A stretch of DNA of 64,000 bases from an uncultured Lachnospiraceae bacterium (GCA_910587895.1 CAJUOE010000157.1:7585-71584), one strand, 5' to 3'; numbered from the stretch's first letter, positions 17,438 to 27,423 are shown. Numbers and translations are program-made. The notes: generated by a model from the letters alone, not told the origin.

Positions 17438-18652
17438 CTATTTTACCTCCGCCTTTTTATAGATGCCATACAGCACCGGCAGGAGGCACAGGCATACGAT
17501 CAGGTAAGCCGGAATAATAACGGTTGAAACGCTCATAACCCTTCCGCCCAACTCTACCAGGTTAAAATCTTTTATGTTCAGGTATACTTCCAATAGCTGA
17601 TCCGGGAAAAAGGAACAGAGTCCCGGCAGGGTAATAATCCTGCTCAAAAAAGGAAACGCACACAATATCAGAAACGGCACGATAGCAGCCGTCATTGTGG
17701 AGCGCGTTGCCGCCGAGACAACCATGGACGCCACGGCCGCCAGCAGCGTACCGACATAACCGCCGGCGGCAATCAGAAGGTATGCCTGTAAGAAGGTAAT
17801 GTTATAGGAGCTCCTCCACAAATCAAGCTGAATCGGGCAATTCGCCCCATCCGCCCCCAACGCCAGCAGCACGACCGCCGTATACAGAACCAGGAACACA
17901 ACATAAATTATGGTAGTAATCAAAATGCCTGCTCCTATTTTTGAGGCAATGGCCCTATTCCGCCCCAGCCTTGACGAGAAGAAAATGGAATCCGCCTTTG
18001 TCTGAAATTCATCTGAAAAAATCCCGGACACCAAAAATCCTATCACCAAGGCCAGCATCAAAAGAAAAGTCGATATGTTTTGCAGCAATGCCTTCCACCC
18101 TTCCATGTATTCATAATGGAAAGGCGTTTTCAGGCTCTCGTACCTCTGAATCAGAAATTCTTTTTGCGCCTCCGGAAATGTTTCTTCTCCCGAATCAAGA
18201 TATTTTTTCAAGGAAGATATCCTTCTTGCATAAACCTGTTTTGCCTCTTCCTCGGAAACACGATCGACAACAAAGTAGTCGTAATCCCTCCACTCGCTGA
18301 AAGCATTGATCATCAGGTCGTTGATATCTGAAATGCCCTGCTTCTTGGCATATGCCTTATTCTGCTCCGAAATATCCTCAGACTGCGCTTCCGGCGACTG
18401 ATTTATGCGCGCATTCTCCCTCACAGCCTCCACAAACACGTCTTCTGTAAGTTCACCTGCCCATTTGTTTTGCTCCGCCCGGAGTTTTCCCGCCGCAGCA
18501 ATGCCGCTCACGGCGTCTCCATTTTCTGCGTCCCTGTACTCCACCCTGTTCATCGTTAAAATACTTGTTGCAATCAGCAATACCAGCAAAAGGAATATTG
18601 CCACTCTATTCTTAAATTTACAAAAAACTTTCCGGATCTCAAATTGCAGCAT
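17438..18652 (-). CDS. ABC-2 type transporter permease
   Basis: 404 residues. An N-terminal membrane helix (VAIFLLLVLLIATSILTM) is followed by an extracytoplasmic stretch of about 150 residues and then about five more helices (LLMLALVIGFLVSGIFSDEF and others), the layout of ABC-2 export permeases. Start ATG at 18652 (MLQFEIRKVF), overlapping the ATPase gene end by 14 bases, which implies translational coupling. It pairs with the ATPase at 18639-19526. Confidence 0.85.
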   Translation of the reverse strand: MLQFEIRKVFCKFKNRVAIFLLLVLLIATSILTMNRVEYRDAENGDAVSGIAAAGKLRAEQNKWAGELTEDVFVEAVRENARINQSPEAQSEDISEQNKAYAKKQGISDINDLMINAFSEWRDYDYFVVDRVSEEEAKQVYARRISSLKKYLDSGEETFPEAQKEFLIQRYESLKTPFHYEYMEGWKALLQNISTFLLMLALVIGFLVSGIFSDEFQTKADSIFFSSRLGRNRAIASKIGAGILITTIIYVVFLVLYTAVVLLALGADGANCPIQLDLWRSSYNITFLQAYLLIAAGGYVGTLLAAVASMVVSAATRSTMTAAIVPFLILCAFPFLSRIITLPGLCSFFPDQLLEVYLNIKDFNLVELGGRVMSVSTVIIPAYLIVCLCLLPVLYGIYKKAEVK

Positions 18653-19526
18653 TCTCTTCACCCGCCTTCTCTCCAAAGTAGTACAAAAATACATCTTCCA
18701 GGGATGCCTCCACCCATTTGGCGTCCGGCATTGGTTTTTCCTGCGAAATGATTCGCAGGACGACTCCCTGCGGCTCTGTCTTCATATTGGAAATCTTATA
18801 TGCCTTGATGAACTGAGACACCATATCCTTACTCACCAGGCATTCCCAGACTGTTTCCGGCATGGAATTTATGACAGCGTCTGTCGTCCCCCTATGAACG
18901 AACCTGCCATCCTTCATCAGCCAGATTTCATTTGCAATATACTCAATATCCGAAACAATATGGGTGGACAGAAGAACCAGCCGGTCTTCGGAGAGCTCGC
19001 TGATTAAATTGCGGAAACGGATCCTCTCATTCGGGTCAAGCCCCGCCGTCGGCTCATCCAAGATCAGAATCTCAGGGTTGTTGAGCATGGCCTGCGCAAT
19101 TCCCGCCCTCCGTTTCATGCCGCCGGACAGTTTTTTCATCTTCTTTCCCGCCGCCCTGGCCAGCCCTACCTGCCCAATCAATTCTTTTACCCTCTTTTTT
19201 GCCGCCGTGGGGCGAATCCCTTTAATTGTTGCAACGTAGAGCAGGTAATCCTGTACCGTGAATTCTGGATAAAAGCCAAAATCCTGTGGCAGATATCCCA
19301 ATAATTTCCGGTATTCCCCATCCATTTTAAAGATGTCTCTTCCGTTGCACAAAATGCAGCCCTCTGTCGGCTTAAGGAGCGTACACAACATTCTCATCAA
19401 TGTGGTCTTTCCCGCGCCGTTTACACCCAGCAGACCATAGACTCCATTGCCCATCACAAGGTCAACATGGTCTACGGCTGCATAGTCGCCAAATATTTTC
19501 GTTAAGTTATTAAGCTCCAGTTTCAT
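18639..19526 (-). CDS. ABC transporter ATP-binding protein (ABC-2 exporter type)
   Basis: 295 residues. Walker A GVNGAGKTT, signature LSGGMKRRAGIAQAML, Walker B ILILDEPTAGLD and the His of LLSTHIVSDIE are present, with a C-terminal extension typical of CcmA/BcrA-type ATPases. Start ATG at 19526 overlaps the upstream membrane-protein gene by 17 bases; GGAGG lies 9 bases upstream. Substrate unknown; family members export peptides, lipids or bacteriocins. Confidence 0.92.
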   Translation of the reverse strand: MKLELNNLTKIFGDYAAVDHVDLVMGNGVYGLLGVNGAGKTTLMRMLCTLLKPTEGCILCNGRDIFKMDGEYRKLLGYLPQDFGFYPEFTVQDYLLYVATIKGIRPTAAKKRVKELIGQVGLARAAGKKMKKLSGGMKRRAGIAQAMLNNPEILILDEPTAGLDPNERIRFRNLISELSEDRLVLLSTHIVSDIEYIANEIWLMKDGRFVHRGTTDAVINSMPETVWECLVSKDMVSQFIKAYKISNMKTEPQGVVLRIISQEKPMPDAKWVEASLEDVFLYYFGEKAGEENAAI

Positions 19527-20271
19527 TCATTCCTACCTCCCAATAGCAATCATAATTATTCAGGCTGCGACAGATGACAACCCCCAGAAAAACAAGTGAA
19601 ATCCCGACACATGCCAGCCAGGCTGGCAGCGTAACTACCCGGTATATTTCTTCATTCAAGACAAGCATCAGCCAAGCAGCGCACCACAAGACACATAAGA
19701 TGACCGCCATCGCCTCATTCACAATATGCCGGCTGCATAACGCGCCAAAACAGATGCACGCCGCCACCAGCATTGGCAAAAGGAACTGCACCAGCAATTT
19801 CGTAAATTCCATCTGGCATCCCATTACCATTGTTGTACAAAATACCGAAATCAGCGAGACATCTACCATGCCAAACAATACCATGCGCGCCGCATAAATC
19901 TGCCTCAGGGAATAATAGGACGTTTCTTCTATTTCCATGCAATGGCACGACCTGTTTTTCCACAGTTCGGGAATAATCAGAATGACAAATACAGATGCCA
20001 TGACCCCCATGCCGCGCTGCATATAGGCGTCTTCATAAGAAGATTTCTGCACTGCACCTAACAAAAGCAGCAGCAATAACTGCAACAGCCACCATCTTTT
20101 TTTTACCAGTTTCCATTGCGCCCATAAAAATTCATGATAGGACAGCATCCTTTCCTGCTCTGCCATCAGAAAAGCATCCATTGACTTTTGGATGGTTTCC
20201 TGTACTTTCATCTCCTGCGGTTCCCTGTGATTCATATTTTTATATACCAATAGTTGTTCCTGCAGACCCAT
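19510..20271 (-). CDS. Membrane protein of ECF sigma/ABC operon
   Basis: 253 residues. A cytosolic N-terminus of about 55 residues is followed by about six hydrophobic segments. ATG at 20271 sits 6 bases after a very strong AGGAGG and overlaps the sigma gene by 32 bases; a second in-frame ATG at 20235 lacks a ribosome site. No zinc-binding HxxxCxxC anti-sigma motif is visible. Position between an ECF sigma gene and an ABC exporter suggests either a third transporter subunit or an anti-sigma-like partner. I do not recognise the family. Confidence 0.75.
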   Translation of the reverse strand: MGLQEQLLVYKNMNHREPQEMKVQETIQKSMDAFLMAEQERMLSYHEFLWAQWKLVKKRWWLLQLLLLLLLGAVQKSSYEDAYMQRGMGVMASVFVILIIPELWKNRSCHCMEIEETSYYSLRQIYAARMVLFGMVDVSLISVFCTTMVMGCQMEFTKLLVQFLLPMLVAACICFGALCSRHIVNEAMAVILCVLWCAAWLMLVLNEEIYRVVTLPAWLACVGISLVFLGVVICRSLNNYDCYWEVGMNETGA

Positions 20272-20800
20272 AATCCTCCTCCTTTCGCAACAGTTTCTCC
20301 AACCGTATCTTTGCCTGCCTCATCCGGTATTTTACCAGCGGAAGCCCAACCTTTAAGATCTTTGCAATTTCCCTGAGTTTTAATTCCTGAAAATAATACA
20401 GGACGATTACCTCCCTTTGTTCGTCCGGCAATTGCCGCAAGGCCCACTCGATTGTAAATTTGTCTACGAGGGACTCCGCCGGATGTTCCCCGGATTCCAG
20501 CCTTTCCTCTAATTCCCCGCCCTCCAGCGGCATCTCCCTGATTTTCTTCCAGTAGTCCTTACACAGATTGCCGGCTATCGTATACAGGTAATTCTTCGTC
20601 TTCCCCTGATTGCGGTACTCCGGCAGCTTTCCCAAAAAACGCACGAACGTTTCCTGCGTCAAATCCTCGGCGTACCCCTTATCCGGACAACGGTATGCGC
20701 AATAATTTAATATATCCCTGTAATATTTGCGCACGAAAGCATCAAATGCCGCTTCCTCCCCCTGCTTCATCCTCCTGATCAAAAGAAAATCTGCATCCAC
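20240..20800 (-). CDS. ECF-type RNA polymerase sigma factor
   Basis: 186 residues, typical ECF length. The region 2 motif DLTQETFVRFLGKL (DxTQExF) and region 4 HTH (REVIVLYYFQELKLREIAKILKVG...VKYRMRQAKIRL) are clear. I place the start at GTG 20800, 6 bases after AGGAGG. The in-frame GTG at 20833 abuts its own AGGAGG and would have no spacing. First gene of a four-gene unit with the membrane protein and ABC exporter, so it probably drives their expression in response to envelope stress. Confidence 0.88.
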   Translation of the reverse strand: MDADFLLIRRMKQGEEAAFDAFVRKYYRDILNYCAYRCPDKGYAEDLTQETFVRFLGKLPEYRNQGKTKNYLYTIAGNLCKDYWKKIREMPLEGGELEERLESGEHPAESLVDKFTIEWALRQLPDEQREVIVLYYFQELKLREIAKILKVGLPLVKYRMRQAKIRLEKLLRKEEDYGSAGTTIGI

Positions 20801-20882
20801 AAGGTCCCTCCTTTCCCTTTCATAACTCTGCACCCTCCTACCATATATAACGAGCCGTCAAGGCAAAAAGATAGCAGAAACA

Positions 20883-20910
20883 GAAAAAAGACAGAGACGT
20901 TTGCTCTGCC
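20883..20910 (-). terminator. Probable terminator after gltD
   Basis: Minus-strand hairpin GGCAGAG/CTCTGTC (20910-20904 with 20896-20890, one G-T pair) followed by TTTTTT. It sits 70-100 bases downstream of the gltD stop and separates it from the sigma-factor unit. Confidence 0.55.
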
Positions 20911-20978
20911 AATTTTCCTCATAAAGAGATTCTCATATAAAATTCCGTATACGCCAGCTATATACAGCCGCCAAATCA

Positions 20979-22469
20979 TCACGCCCTCAGGTTCGTATAC
21001 CCCATCAGGCTTGCATCCACTTCACGCGCGACTTCCCGCCCCTCGCGGATGGCCCACACGACAAGGGACTGTCCCCTGTGCATATCCCCGGCGGTAAAGA
21101 CATTTTTCACATCTGTCTCATAACATCCTGCCGTTGTCTTAACATTTGTCCGCTCATTTAAGGAAACGCCAAACGCGTCTGCAACGTATTTCTCCGTTCC
21201 CAGAAATCCTGCTGCAATCAGAACCAGGTCTGCCTCCATCTTGCTCTCACTGCCCGGCACTTCTGCCATCGCCATGCGCCCGGTCTTCTCGTCTTTCTTG
21301 CTCTCCAGTTTCACAGTGACAAGCCCGCAGAGCTTTCCATTCTTATCTTTGAGAAATTCCTTAACCGTGGTCTGGTAAATCCGCGGGTCATGCCCGAACT
21401 TGGCAATTGCCTCCTCCTGGCCGTAATCCGTCTTGCAGACCTTCGGCCACTCGGGCCATGGATTATTTGCAGCGCGCTCATCCGGAGCCTTGGGCATCAT
21501 CTCAAGCTGCGTAACGCAAGATGCGCCGTGGCGGATGCTGGTTCCCACACAATCGTTTCCGGTATCCCCGCCGCCGATAATCACGACCTTTTTGCCTTTG
21601 GCGGAAATGTATTTCTTATCCTTCAATTCAGAATCCAAAAGGCTCTTCGTCGTTGCCGCAAGGAAATCCACTGCAAAATAAATACCTTCGGCATCCCTGC
21701 CGGGTGCTTTGATATCCCTAGGATTCTTAGCCCCACAGGCAAGTATCACCCTGTCATATTCCTTTAACAGTTTTGCTGCTTTGATATCTTTTCCGACGTT
21801 GACCCCAGTGATAAACTCCACGCCCTCTTCCTTCATGATTTCCACTTTCCGGTCAATGACGTGTTTTTCCAGCTTCATGTTGGGAATCCCATACATGAGC
21901 AGTCCCCCTACGCGGTCATCCCGCTCAAATACGGTCACCAGATGCCCGCGCTTATTGAGCTGGTCTGCCGCCGCCATCCCTGCCGGGCCGGAACCGATAA
22001 CAGCCACCTTCTTTCCGGTGCGTACTTTCGGTGGGCGCGCCTTGGCAAATCCCTGTTCATAAGCATGTTCAATGATTCCGAACTCATTTTCCTTTACCGT
22101 AACGGCATCCCCGTAATGGCCGCAGGTACACGCCGCCTCACAGAGCGCCGGGCAAACGCGGGCGGTAAATTCCGGAAAATTGTTCGTCTTCTTCAGGCGG
22201 TTGTATGCCTGCTCCCAGTTCCCGGTATACACAAGGTCATTCCATTCCGGCACCAGGTTGTGCAGCGGGCAGCCGGAAGTCATTCCCATGATGTCCATGC
22301 CTGCCTGGCAGAACGGGACTCCGCACGCCATGCAGCGCGCGCCCTGTTTCTGCTGTTCTTCCTGCGACAGCGGCGTGTGGAATTCGTTGAAATTCTGAAT
22401 GCGCTCCTTTGGCGATACTGCCTCTGCCGTCTGTCTTTTATATTCCATAAATCCTGTTGGTTTTCCCAT
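20979..22469 (-). CDS. gltD: Glutamate synthase small (beta) subunit
   Basis: 496 residues. The N-terminal iron-sulfur region contains [10 protein letters not shown] and [12 protein letters not shown]. An FAD site ([17 protein letters not shown], residues about 150-170) and a second dinucleotide site for NADPH (GGGDTGNDC, about 290) follow. It feeds electrons from NADPH to the GltB subunit for 2-oxoglutarate + glutamine -> 2 glutamate. Start ATG at 22469 after AAGGAGG. It is downstream of gltB, separated by the 148-base spacer that carries the 70-bp repeats. Confidence 0.96.
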   Translation of the reverse strand: MGKPTGFMEYKRQTAEAVSPKERIQNFNEFHTPLSQEEQQKQGARCMACGVPFCQAGMDIMGMTSGCPLHNLVPEWNDLVYTGNWEQAYNRLKKTNNFPEFTARVCPALCEAACTCGHYGDAVTVKENEFGIIEHAYEQGFAKARPPKVRTGKKVAVIGSGPAGMAAADQLNKRGHLVTVFERDDRVGGLLMYGIPNMKLEKHVIDRKVEIMKEEGVEFITGVNVGKDIKAAKLLKEYDRVILACGAKNPRDIKAPGRDAEGIYFAVDFLAATTKSLLDSELKDKKYISAKGKKVVIIGGGDTGNDCVGTSIRHGASCVTQLEMMPKAPDERAANNPWPEWPKVCKTDYGQEEAIAKFGHDPRIYQTTVKEFLKDKNGKLCGLVTVKLESKKDEKTGRMAMAEVPGSESKMEADLVLIAAGFLGTEKYVADAFGVSLNERTNVKTTAGCYETDVKNVFTAGDMHRGQSLVVWAIREGREVAREVDASLMGYTNLRA

Positions 22470-22520
22470 GATAAATTCCTCCTTGTTAGTCTATGGCTGT
22501 TCCACAAGCCCTAAGGCATC

Positions 22521-22669
22521 CTCATGCCAATTTACTTCCTTGGTCATTCAGCGAGGCATCAGGGCTCCTCCCGGCTGCGCCGGGTCCCTCCTCATGCCAT
22601 TTTACTTCCTTGGCTGTTCAGCGAGGCATCAGGGCTCCTCCCGGCTGCGCCGGGTCCCTCCTCATGCCA
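22521..22669 (-). repeat. 70-bp tandem repeat duplicating the gltB 3' end
   Basis: Units at 22521-22590 and 22591-22660 match at 66 of 70 positions, and a third copy begins at 22661. The unit at 22591-22660 contains the last 14 codons of gltB and its stop, plus part of the spacer. Each unit holds the palindrome CCCGGCTGCGCCGGG. Left of 22521 a remnant (about 22512-22520) resembles the unit with about 30 bases containing the palindrome missing. It reads as duplication of a stop-codon region with a REP-like GC-rich core. Confidence 0.9.
22548..22595 (-). CDS. Possible 15-codon micro-ORF duplicating the GltB C-terminal tail
   Basis: The extra 70-bp copy contains ATG...TGA encoding MRRDPAQPGGALMPR, identical to the last 15 residues of GltB. 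AAGGA lies about 11 bases upstream. Translation is unproven; it may simply be a by-product of the duplication. Confidence 0.25.
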   Translation of the reverse strand: MRRDPAQPGGALMPR

Positions 22670-25600
22670 AAAAAAGCCTCAATCTGTGCCTGTTCCGAGC
22701 TGAGTCCCTTTTCTTCCATCTGTACAATCGCCATCATCATGCGGTTGTAGTCGTAAGGCACGATTTTCTTAAATTTCGGAAGATAGGTACTGAAATTGTC
22801 AAGAATCTCCTTGCCTTTTTGGGAATTTGTCAATGCCACATGCTCCTTAATCATGTCTTTCAGCTCCATCACGTCATATTTCGAAGTGATTTCCTGGGAA
22901 AATACCATTTCCTTGTTAATTCTCGTATACAAATCATTCTCTTCATCCAGGACATATACGATGCCGCCGCTCATGCCAGCTGCAAAGTTTTTCCCGGTTT
23001 TTCCAAGCACAACCACCCGTCCGCCGGTCATATATTCGCAGCCATGGTCGCCGACGCCCTCTACTACGGCGCTTGCCCCGGAATTACGGACGCAGAAACG
23101 CTCTCCGGCAACGCCATTTATAAACGCCTTTCCGCTGGTAGCTCCGTAAAGGGCAACATTGCCGATAATAATATTTTCATCCTGCTTAAACCTTGCCCCG
23201 GCTGGCGGGTAAACCACAAGCTTTCCACCGGACAGTCCTTTGCCAAAATAATCGTTGCTGTCCCCGACAAGTTCCAGCGTCAGGCCTTTGGGAATGAAGG
23301 CGCCAAAACTCTGTCCGCCCGCACCGTTGCATTTGATTAAAAATGTGTCTTCCTCCAGGCTGTCTACATAACGTTTCGTAATCTCGGAACCGAAAATGGT
23401 GCCGAAGGAACGGTCCGTATTGGTGACCTCCACATCTATACTGCGCCTCTGCCCATGTTCCAGCGCAGTTTTCAGCTGTTTTAACAGTACCTTCTCATCC
23501 TTGGTTTTTTCCAGTTCAAAGTCATAGACCTGCTTGGGGTCAAAGATAACCTTTGCCTTCGGTCCCGCAAACGGGTTGTTCAAAATGGCGGATAAATCCA
23601 GCTCTTTTTCCCGCTCGCTTAAATCCTCGCGCACTTTCAGCAGGTCGCTTCGCCCTACAAGCTCATCCAAAGTGCGGATTCCCAGTTTCGCCATATATTC
23701 ACGCAGTTCTTCCGCAATGAAACGCATGAAATTGATGACGTATTCCGGTTTTCCTGCAAAGCGTTTGCGAAGTTCCGGGTTCTGGGTGGCAATTCCCGCC
23801 GGACAGGTATCAAGGTTGCAGACACGCATCATCACGCAGCCCATCGTAACCAGCGGCGCCGTCGCAAAGCCGAATTCCTCGGCGCCGAGCATTGCAGCAA
23901 TCGCCACATCGCGCCCGGTCATCAATTTGCCATCCGTCTCAATCCTTACCTTATTGCGCAGTCCGTTTAAAATCAGCGTCTGATGCGTCTCTGAGAGCCC
24001 CAGCTCCCAGGGAAGGCCGGCATTGTGGATCGAACTTGAAGGCGCCGCTCCGGTTCCTCCGTCATAACCGGAAATCAATACCACCTGCGCGCCCGCTTTT
24101 GCCACGCCTGCCGCAACCGTTCCCACGCCTGCCTCGGACACAAGCTTAACAGTAATTCTTGCTTCTTTGTTGGAATTTTTCAAATCATAAATCAACTGCT
24201 CCAAATCTTCAATCGAATATATGTCATGGTGCGGCGGCGGTGAAATCAGGGATACGCCCGGCGTTGAGAGCCTCGTTTTGGCAATCCACGGATACACCTT
24301 CTGTCCAGGCAAATGTCCGCCCTCGCCCGGCTTGGCGCCCTGCGCCATCTTAATCTGTATCTCTTTCGCACTTACCAGATACTGGCTGGTAACGCCAAAC
24401 CGTCCAGATGCCACCTGCTTGATTGCCGAGCAGCGGTTTTTGCCATCCCTGCCTGTCACGAGGCGTTCCGGGCTCTCTCCGCCCTCGCCGCTGTTGGATT
24501 TTCCATGCAGGCGGTTCATCGCAATTGCCAGCGTCTCATGCGCTTCCTGTGAAATGGAGCCATACGACATCGCCCCCGTCTTAAACCGTGTAACGATTGA
24601 ATCTACGCTCTCCACTTCCTCAATCGGAACTCCCTTTTTCGGAAATTTAAAGGTCATCATGCCGCGGATATTGGCGTCTCTTTCCTGCGCATCCGCTGCC
24701 TGCGTATACTGTTTAAACAACTGGTAGTCGCCGCGTTTGGTGGACTCCTGGAGCAGGTGGATGGTCACCGGATTATACAGATGGCTGTCCGCCCCGCTTC
24801 GCATCTTATGGCGTCCGCGGCTCTCCAGCGTCAGATCCGTCTCCAGCCCAAGCGGGTCGTAGGCGCTGGAATGAAGCGCATCCACATCCTCCTCGATATC
24901 TTTTAAGGTAATGCCGCCGATACGGCTTACGGTGTCGGTAAAATAATTGTTAATCACTTCCGCGCTGATGCCGATCGCCTCAAAGATCTTCGCCCCCTGA
25001 TAAGACTGAATCGTGGAAATCCCCATCTTTGCCGCAATTTTTACAATACCGTGGAGAATTGCATTGTTGTAATCCTCAATGGCAGCGTAGTAATCTTTGT
25101 CCAGCATATGCTCGTCTATCAACTGCTTTACCGTATCCTGTGCCAGATAGGGATTGATCGCGCAGGCGCCGTAACCAAGCAGCGTCGCAAAATGGTGTAC
25201 CTCTCTCGGCTCGCCGGATTCCAGGATCATGGCGAGCGCCGTACGTTTCTTGGTCTTAATCAGGTACTGCTGCAAGGCAGATACCGCCAAAAGCGAAGGA
25301 ATCGGCACATGATTCTCGTCCACGCTGCGGTCGGACAGAATCAGGATGTTGGCGCCGTCGCGGTACGCACGGTCTGCCTCCACAAACAACCGGTCAATCG
25401 CCTTTTCCAGGCTTGTGTTCTTATAATAGGTAATGGGGATTTCCACCACATGAAACCCTTCCACTTTCATGGACTTTATTTTCATCAGATCCGTATTGGT
25501 CAGAATCGGGTTCTCAACCTTCAACACCTGACAGTTCATCGGTTTTTCTTCCAGAAGGTTCCCGTCTTCCCCGATATAGACCGTGGTGCTCGTGACAATT

Positions 25601-27192
25601 TCCTCACGAATCGAGTCAATCGGCGGGTTGGTGACCTGCGCAAATTTCTGCTTGAAATAGTTGAACAACGGCTGGTGGTCGCCCGCCAGGGCTGCCAGCG
25701 GCGTGTCGATTCCCATCGCCGCCGTTGCCTCCCCACCGTTTTTCGCCATGGGAAGAATCGCCTCTTTTAAAGATTCGTACGTATAGCCAAACGTCTTTTG
25801 CAGCCTCTGCCGCTCTTCCTTATTGTATTCCGGCACACGCTGGTTGGGAATCTTCAGATCCGCAAGGTTAATCAGGTTGCGGTCGAGCCATTCTCCATAC
25901 GGCTGCCTGCCCGCATATTTCTCTTTCAGCTCCTCGTCATCAATAACCCTGCCCTGCACCGTATCCACCAAAAGCATTTTTCCAGGGCGCAGACGCTCTT
26001 TTGACACAATCTTCGTAGCCGGAATCTCCAAAACTCCCACCTCGGAAGACAGAATCAGGTAATCGTCATCGGTAATATAATAGCGTGAAGGGCGCAGCCC
26101 GTTTCGGTCGAGAACCGCTCCCAGGATATCTCCATCACTGAACAGGATAGACGCCGGTCCGTCCCAGGGCTCCATCATCGTTGCATAATACTGATAGAAA
26201 TCCTTCTTTTTCTGGTTCATCAGGTTGTTGTTCGCCCACGGCTCCGGAATCGTAATCATCACCGCCAGCGGAAGTTCCATACCGCTCATCACAAGGAATT
26301 CCAGCGTATTGTCCAGCCTTGCAGAATCCGATCCTTCCGCATTTACCACAGGCAGCACCTTCTGCAGTTCACCCCGCAGATGTTCTGATTCCATGGTCTC
26401 CTCACGCGCCAGCATTTTATCCGCATTTCCACGAATCGTATTGATTTCTCCATTGTGTACAATAAACCGGTTCGGATGTGCGCGCTCCCAGCTGGGATTC
26501 GTGTTAGTGGAAAATCTGGAATGCACGGTCGCAATCGCAGATTCATAATCCTCATCCTGCAAATCCGCGAAAAACAGCCTCAGCTGCTCTACGAGAAACA
26601 TTCCCTTATATACAATCGTGCGGCTGGAAAGGGAAACCACATACGTATCGTCGTTCGACTGCTCAAATACCCGCCGCGCCACATACAGCCTGCGGTCAAA
26701 ATCCAGCCCCCTGTTTACATGCTGCGGACGTTTCACAAACCCCTGCATGATACAGGGCATACAGTCAACCGCTTTCTGCCCCAATTTATCAGGGTCAATC
26801 GGAACCTCACGCCATCCTAAGAACTCCATGCCTTCTTTCTTCACAATCACCTCAAACATTTTCTTAGCCTGATTGCGTTTCAGCTCATCCTGCGAAAAGA
26901 AAAACATGCCGATTCCATAATCCCGCTCATCGCCCAGCGTAATTCCTGCCTGCCGCGCTGCCTTTTGAAAGAATTTATGGGAAATCTGCAAGAGGATTCC
27001 TACACCGTCCCCGGTCTTGCCCTCCGCATCTTTTCCTGCCCTGTGTTTTAAGTTCTCCACAATCTTCAATGCATTTTCTACTGTCTCATGCGTTTTTATG
27101 CCCTTGATGTTTACCACTGCACCGATTCCGCAATTGTCGTGCTCAAACGCCGGGTCATACATTCCCATTGCTGTCCGTTTCGTCTCCTGCAT
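22618..27192 (-). CDS. gltB: Glutamate synthase large (alpha) subunit
   Basis: 1,524 residues. It starts with a propeptide of about 20 residues ending before the catalytic Cys of DNCGIGAVV, which becomes the N-terminal nucleophile of the glutaminase (GATase II) domain (to about residue 430). The FMN-binding synthase domain (about 800-1200) contains SGEGGE, GQKVYPWIAKTR and the 3Fe-4S cysteines in CVMMRVCNLDTC. The GXGXG domain follows (about 1280-1470). ATG 27192 has GGAGG 8 bases upstream. The tail after EAQIEAF-like sequence (GMRRDPAQPGGALMPR) is encoded by the duplicated 70-bp unit and is not a conserved GltB feature I know of. Operon with gltD. Confidence 0.97.
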   Translation of the reverse strand: MQETKRTAMGMYDPAFEHDNCGIGAVVNIKGIKTHETVENALKIVENLKHRAGKDAEGKTGDGVGILLQISHKFFQKAARQAGITLGDERDYGIGMFFFSQDELKRNQAKKMFEVIVKKEGMEFLGWREVPIDPDKLGQKAVDCMPCIMQGFVKRPQHVNRGLDFDRRLYVARRVFEQSNDDTYVVSLSSRTIVYKGMFLVEQLRLFFADLQDEDYESAIATVHSRFSTNTNPSWERAHPNRFIVHNGEINTIRGNADKMLAREETMESEHLRGELQKVLPVVNAEGSDSARLDNTLEFLVMSGMELPLAVMITIPEPWANNNLMNQKKKDFYQYYATMMEPWDGPASILFSDGDILGAVLDRNGLRPSRYYITDDDYLILSSEVGVLEIPATKIVSKERLRPGKMLLVDTVQGRVIDDEELKEKYAGRQPYGEWLDRNLINLADLKIPNQRVPEYNKEERQRLQKTFGYTYESLKEAILPMAKNGGEATAAMGIDTPLAALAGDHQPLFNYFKQKFAQVTNPPIDSIREEIVTSTTVYIGEDGNLLEEKPMNCQVLKVENPILTNTDLMKIKSMKVEGFHVVEIPITYYKNTSLEKAIDRLFVEADRAYRDGANILILSDRSVDENHVPIPSLLAVSALQQYLIKTKKRTALAMILESGEPREVHHFATLLGYGACAINPYLAQDTVKQLIDEHMLDKDYYAAIEDYNNAILHGIVKIAAKMGISTIQSYQGAKIFEAIGISAEVINNYFTDTVSRIGGITLKDIEEDVDALHSSAYDPLGLETDLTLESRGRHKMRSGADSHLYNPVTIHLLQESTKRGDYQLFKQYTQAADAQERDANIRGMMTFKFPKKGVPIEEVESVDSIVTRFKTGAMSYGSISQEAHETLAIAMNRLHGKSNSGEGGESPERLVTGRDGKNRCSAIKQVASGRFGVTSQYLVSAKEIQIKMAQGAKPGEGGHLPGQKVYPWIAKTRLSTPGVSLISPPPHHDIYSIEDLEQLIYDLKNSNKEARITVKLVSEAGVGTVAAGVAKAGAQVVLISGYDGGTGAAPSSSIHNAGLPWELGLSETHQTLILNGLRNKVRIETDGKLMTGRDVAIAAMLGAEEFGFATAPLVTMGCVMMRVCNLDTCPAGIATQNPELRKRFAGKPEYVINFMRFIAEELREYMAKLGIRTLDELVGRSDLLKVREDLSEREKELDLSAILNNPFAGPKAKVIFDPKQVYDFELEKTKDEKVLLKQLKTALEHGQRRSIDVEVTNTDRSFGTIFGSEITKRYVDSLEEDTFLIKCNGAGGQSFGAFIPKGLTLELVGDSNDYFGKGLSGGKLVVYPPAGARFKQDENIIIGNVALYGATSGKAFINGVAGERFCVRNSGASAVVEGVGDHGCEYMTGGRVVVLGKTGKNFAAGMSGGIVYVLDEENDLYTRINKEMVFSQEITSKYDVMELKDMIKEHVALTNSQKGKEILDNFSTYLPKFKKIVPYDYNRMMMAIVQMEEKGLSSEQAQIEAFFGMRRDPAQPGGALMPR

Positions 27193-27247
27193 ACTATCAT
27201 CCTCCCTGCTATATGCTTTGCTACGGTAAAGTATTGCTCTGCAAAAT

Positions 27248-27276
27248 AATATACACCTTTTTTTCCGACTTGTAAA
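27248..27276 (-). promoter_or_regulatory. Promoter of gltB-gltD
   Basis: Minus strand TTTACA (27276-27271), 17-base spacer, TATATT (27253-27248), about 55 bases before the gltB start. The region upstream to 27390 is very A/T-rich and could hold an activator or UP element; no riboswitch fold was recognised. Confidence 0.7.
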
Positions 27277-27390
27277 CAGTTTTTTTCTTCCAATTGTCTG
27301 ATAATATGAATATTTGATTTATTACATCATATTTATCTGATAATATAATAAATATTTCTTTAGAAACAACTGTATTTAGCACAATTTCAT

Positions 27391-27423
27391 AGAAAAAGCA
27401 GCATTTCCTGATAGAAACGCTGC
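27391..27423 (-). terminator. Terminator of the folate/MoxR/HAD unit
   Basis: Minus-strand stem GCAGCGTTTC/GAAATGCTGC (27423-27414 with 27407-27398), 6-base loop, followed by TTTTTCT. It lies just after the HAD gene stop and closes the long gene series that begins at folC. Confidence 0.85.

Noticed and set aside
20779..20982. 67-codon hydrophobic frame between gltD and the sigma gene
   Set aside because: It runs through the probable gltD terminator and into the sigma gene start, with no supporting ribosome site or family match.
22521..22669. 70-bp repeats as a CRISPR array
   Set aside because: There are only two near-complete head-to-tail units without spacers, and one unit overlaps the gltB coding end.
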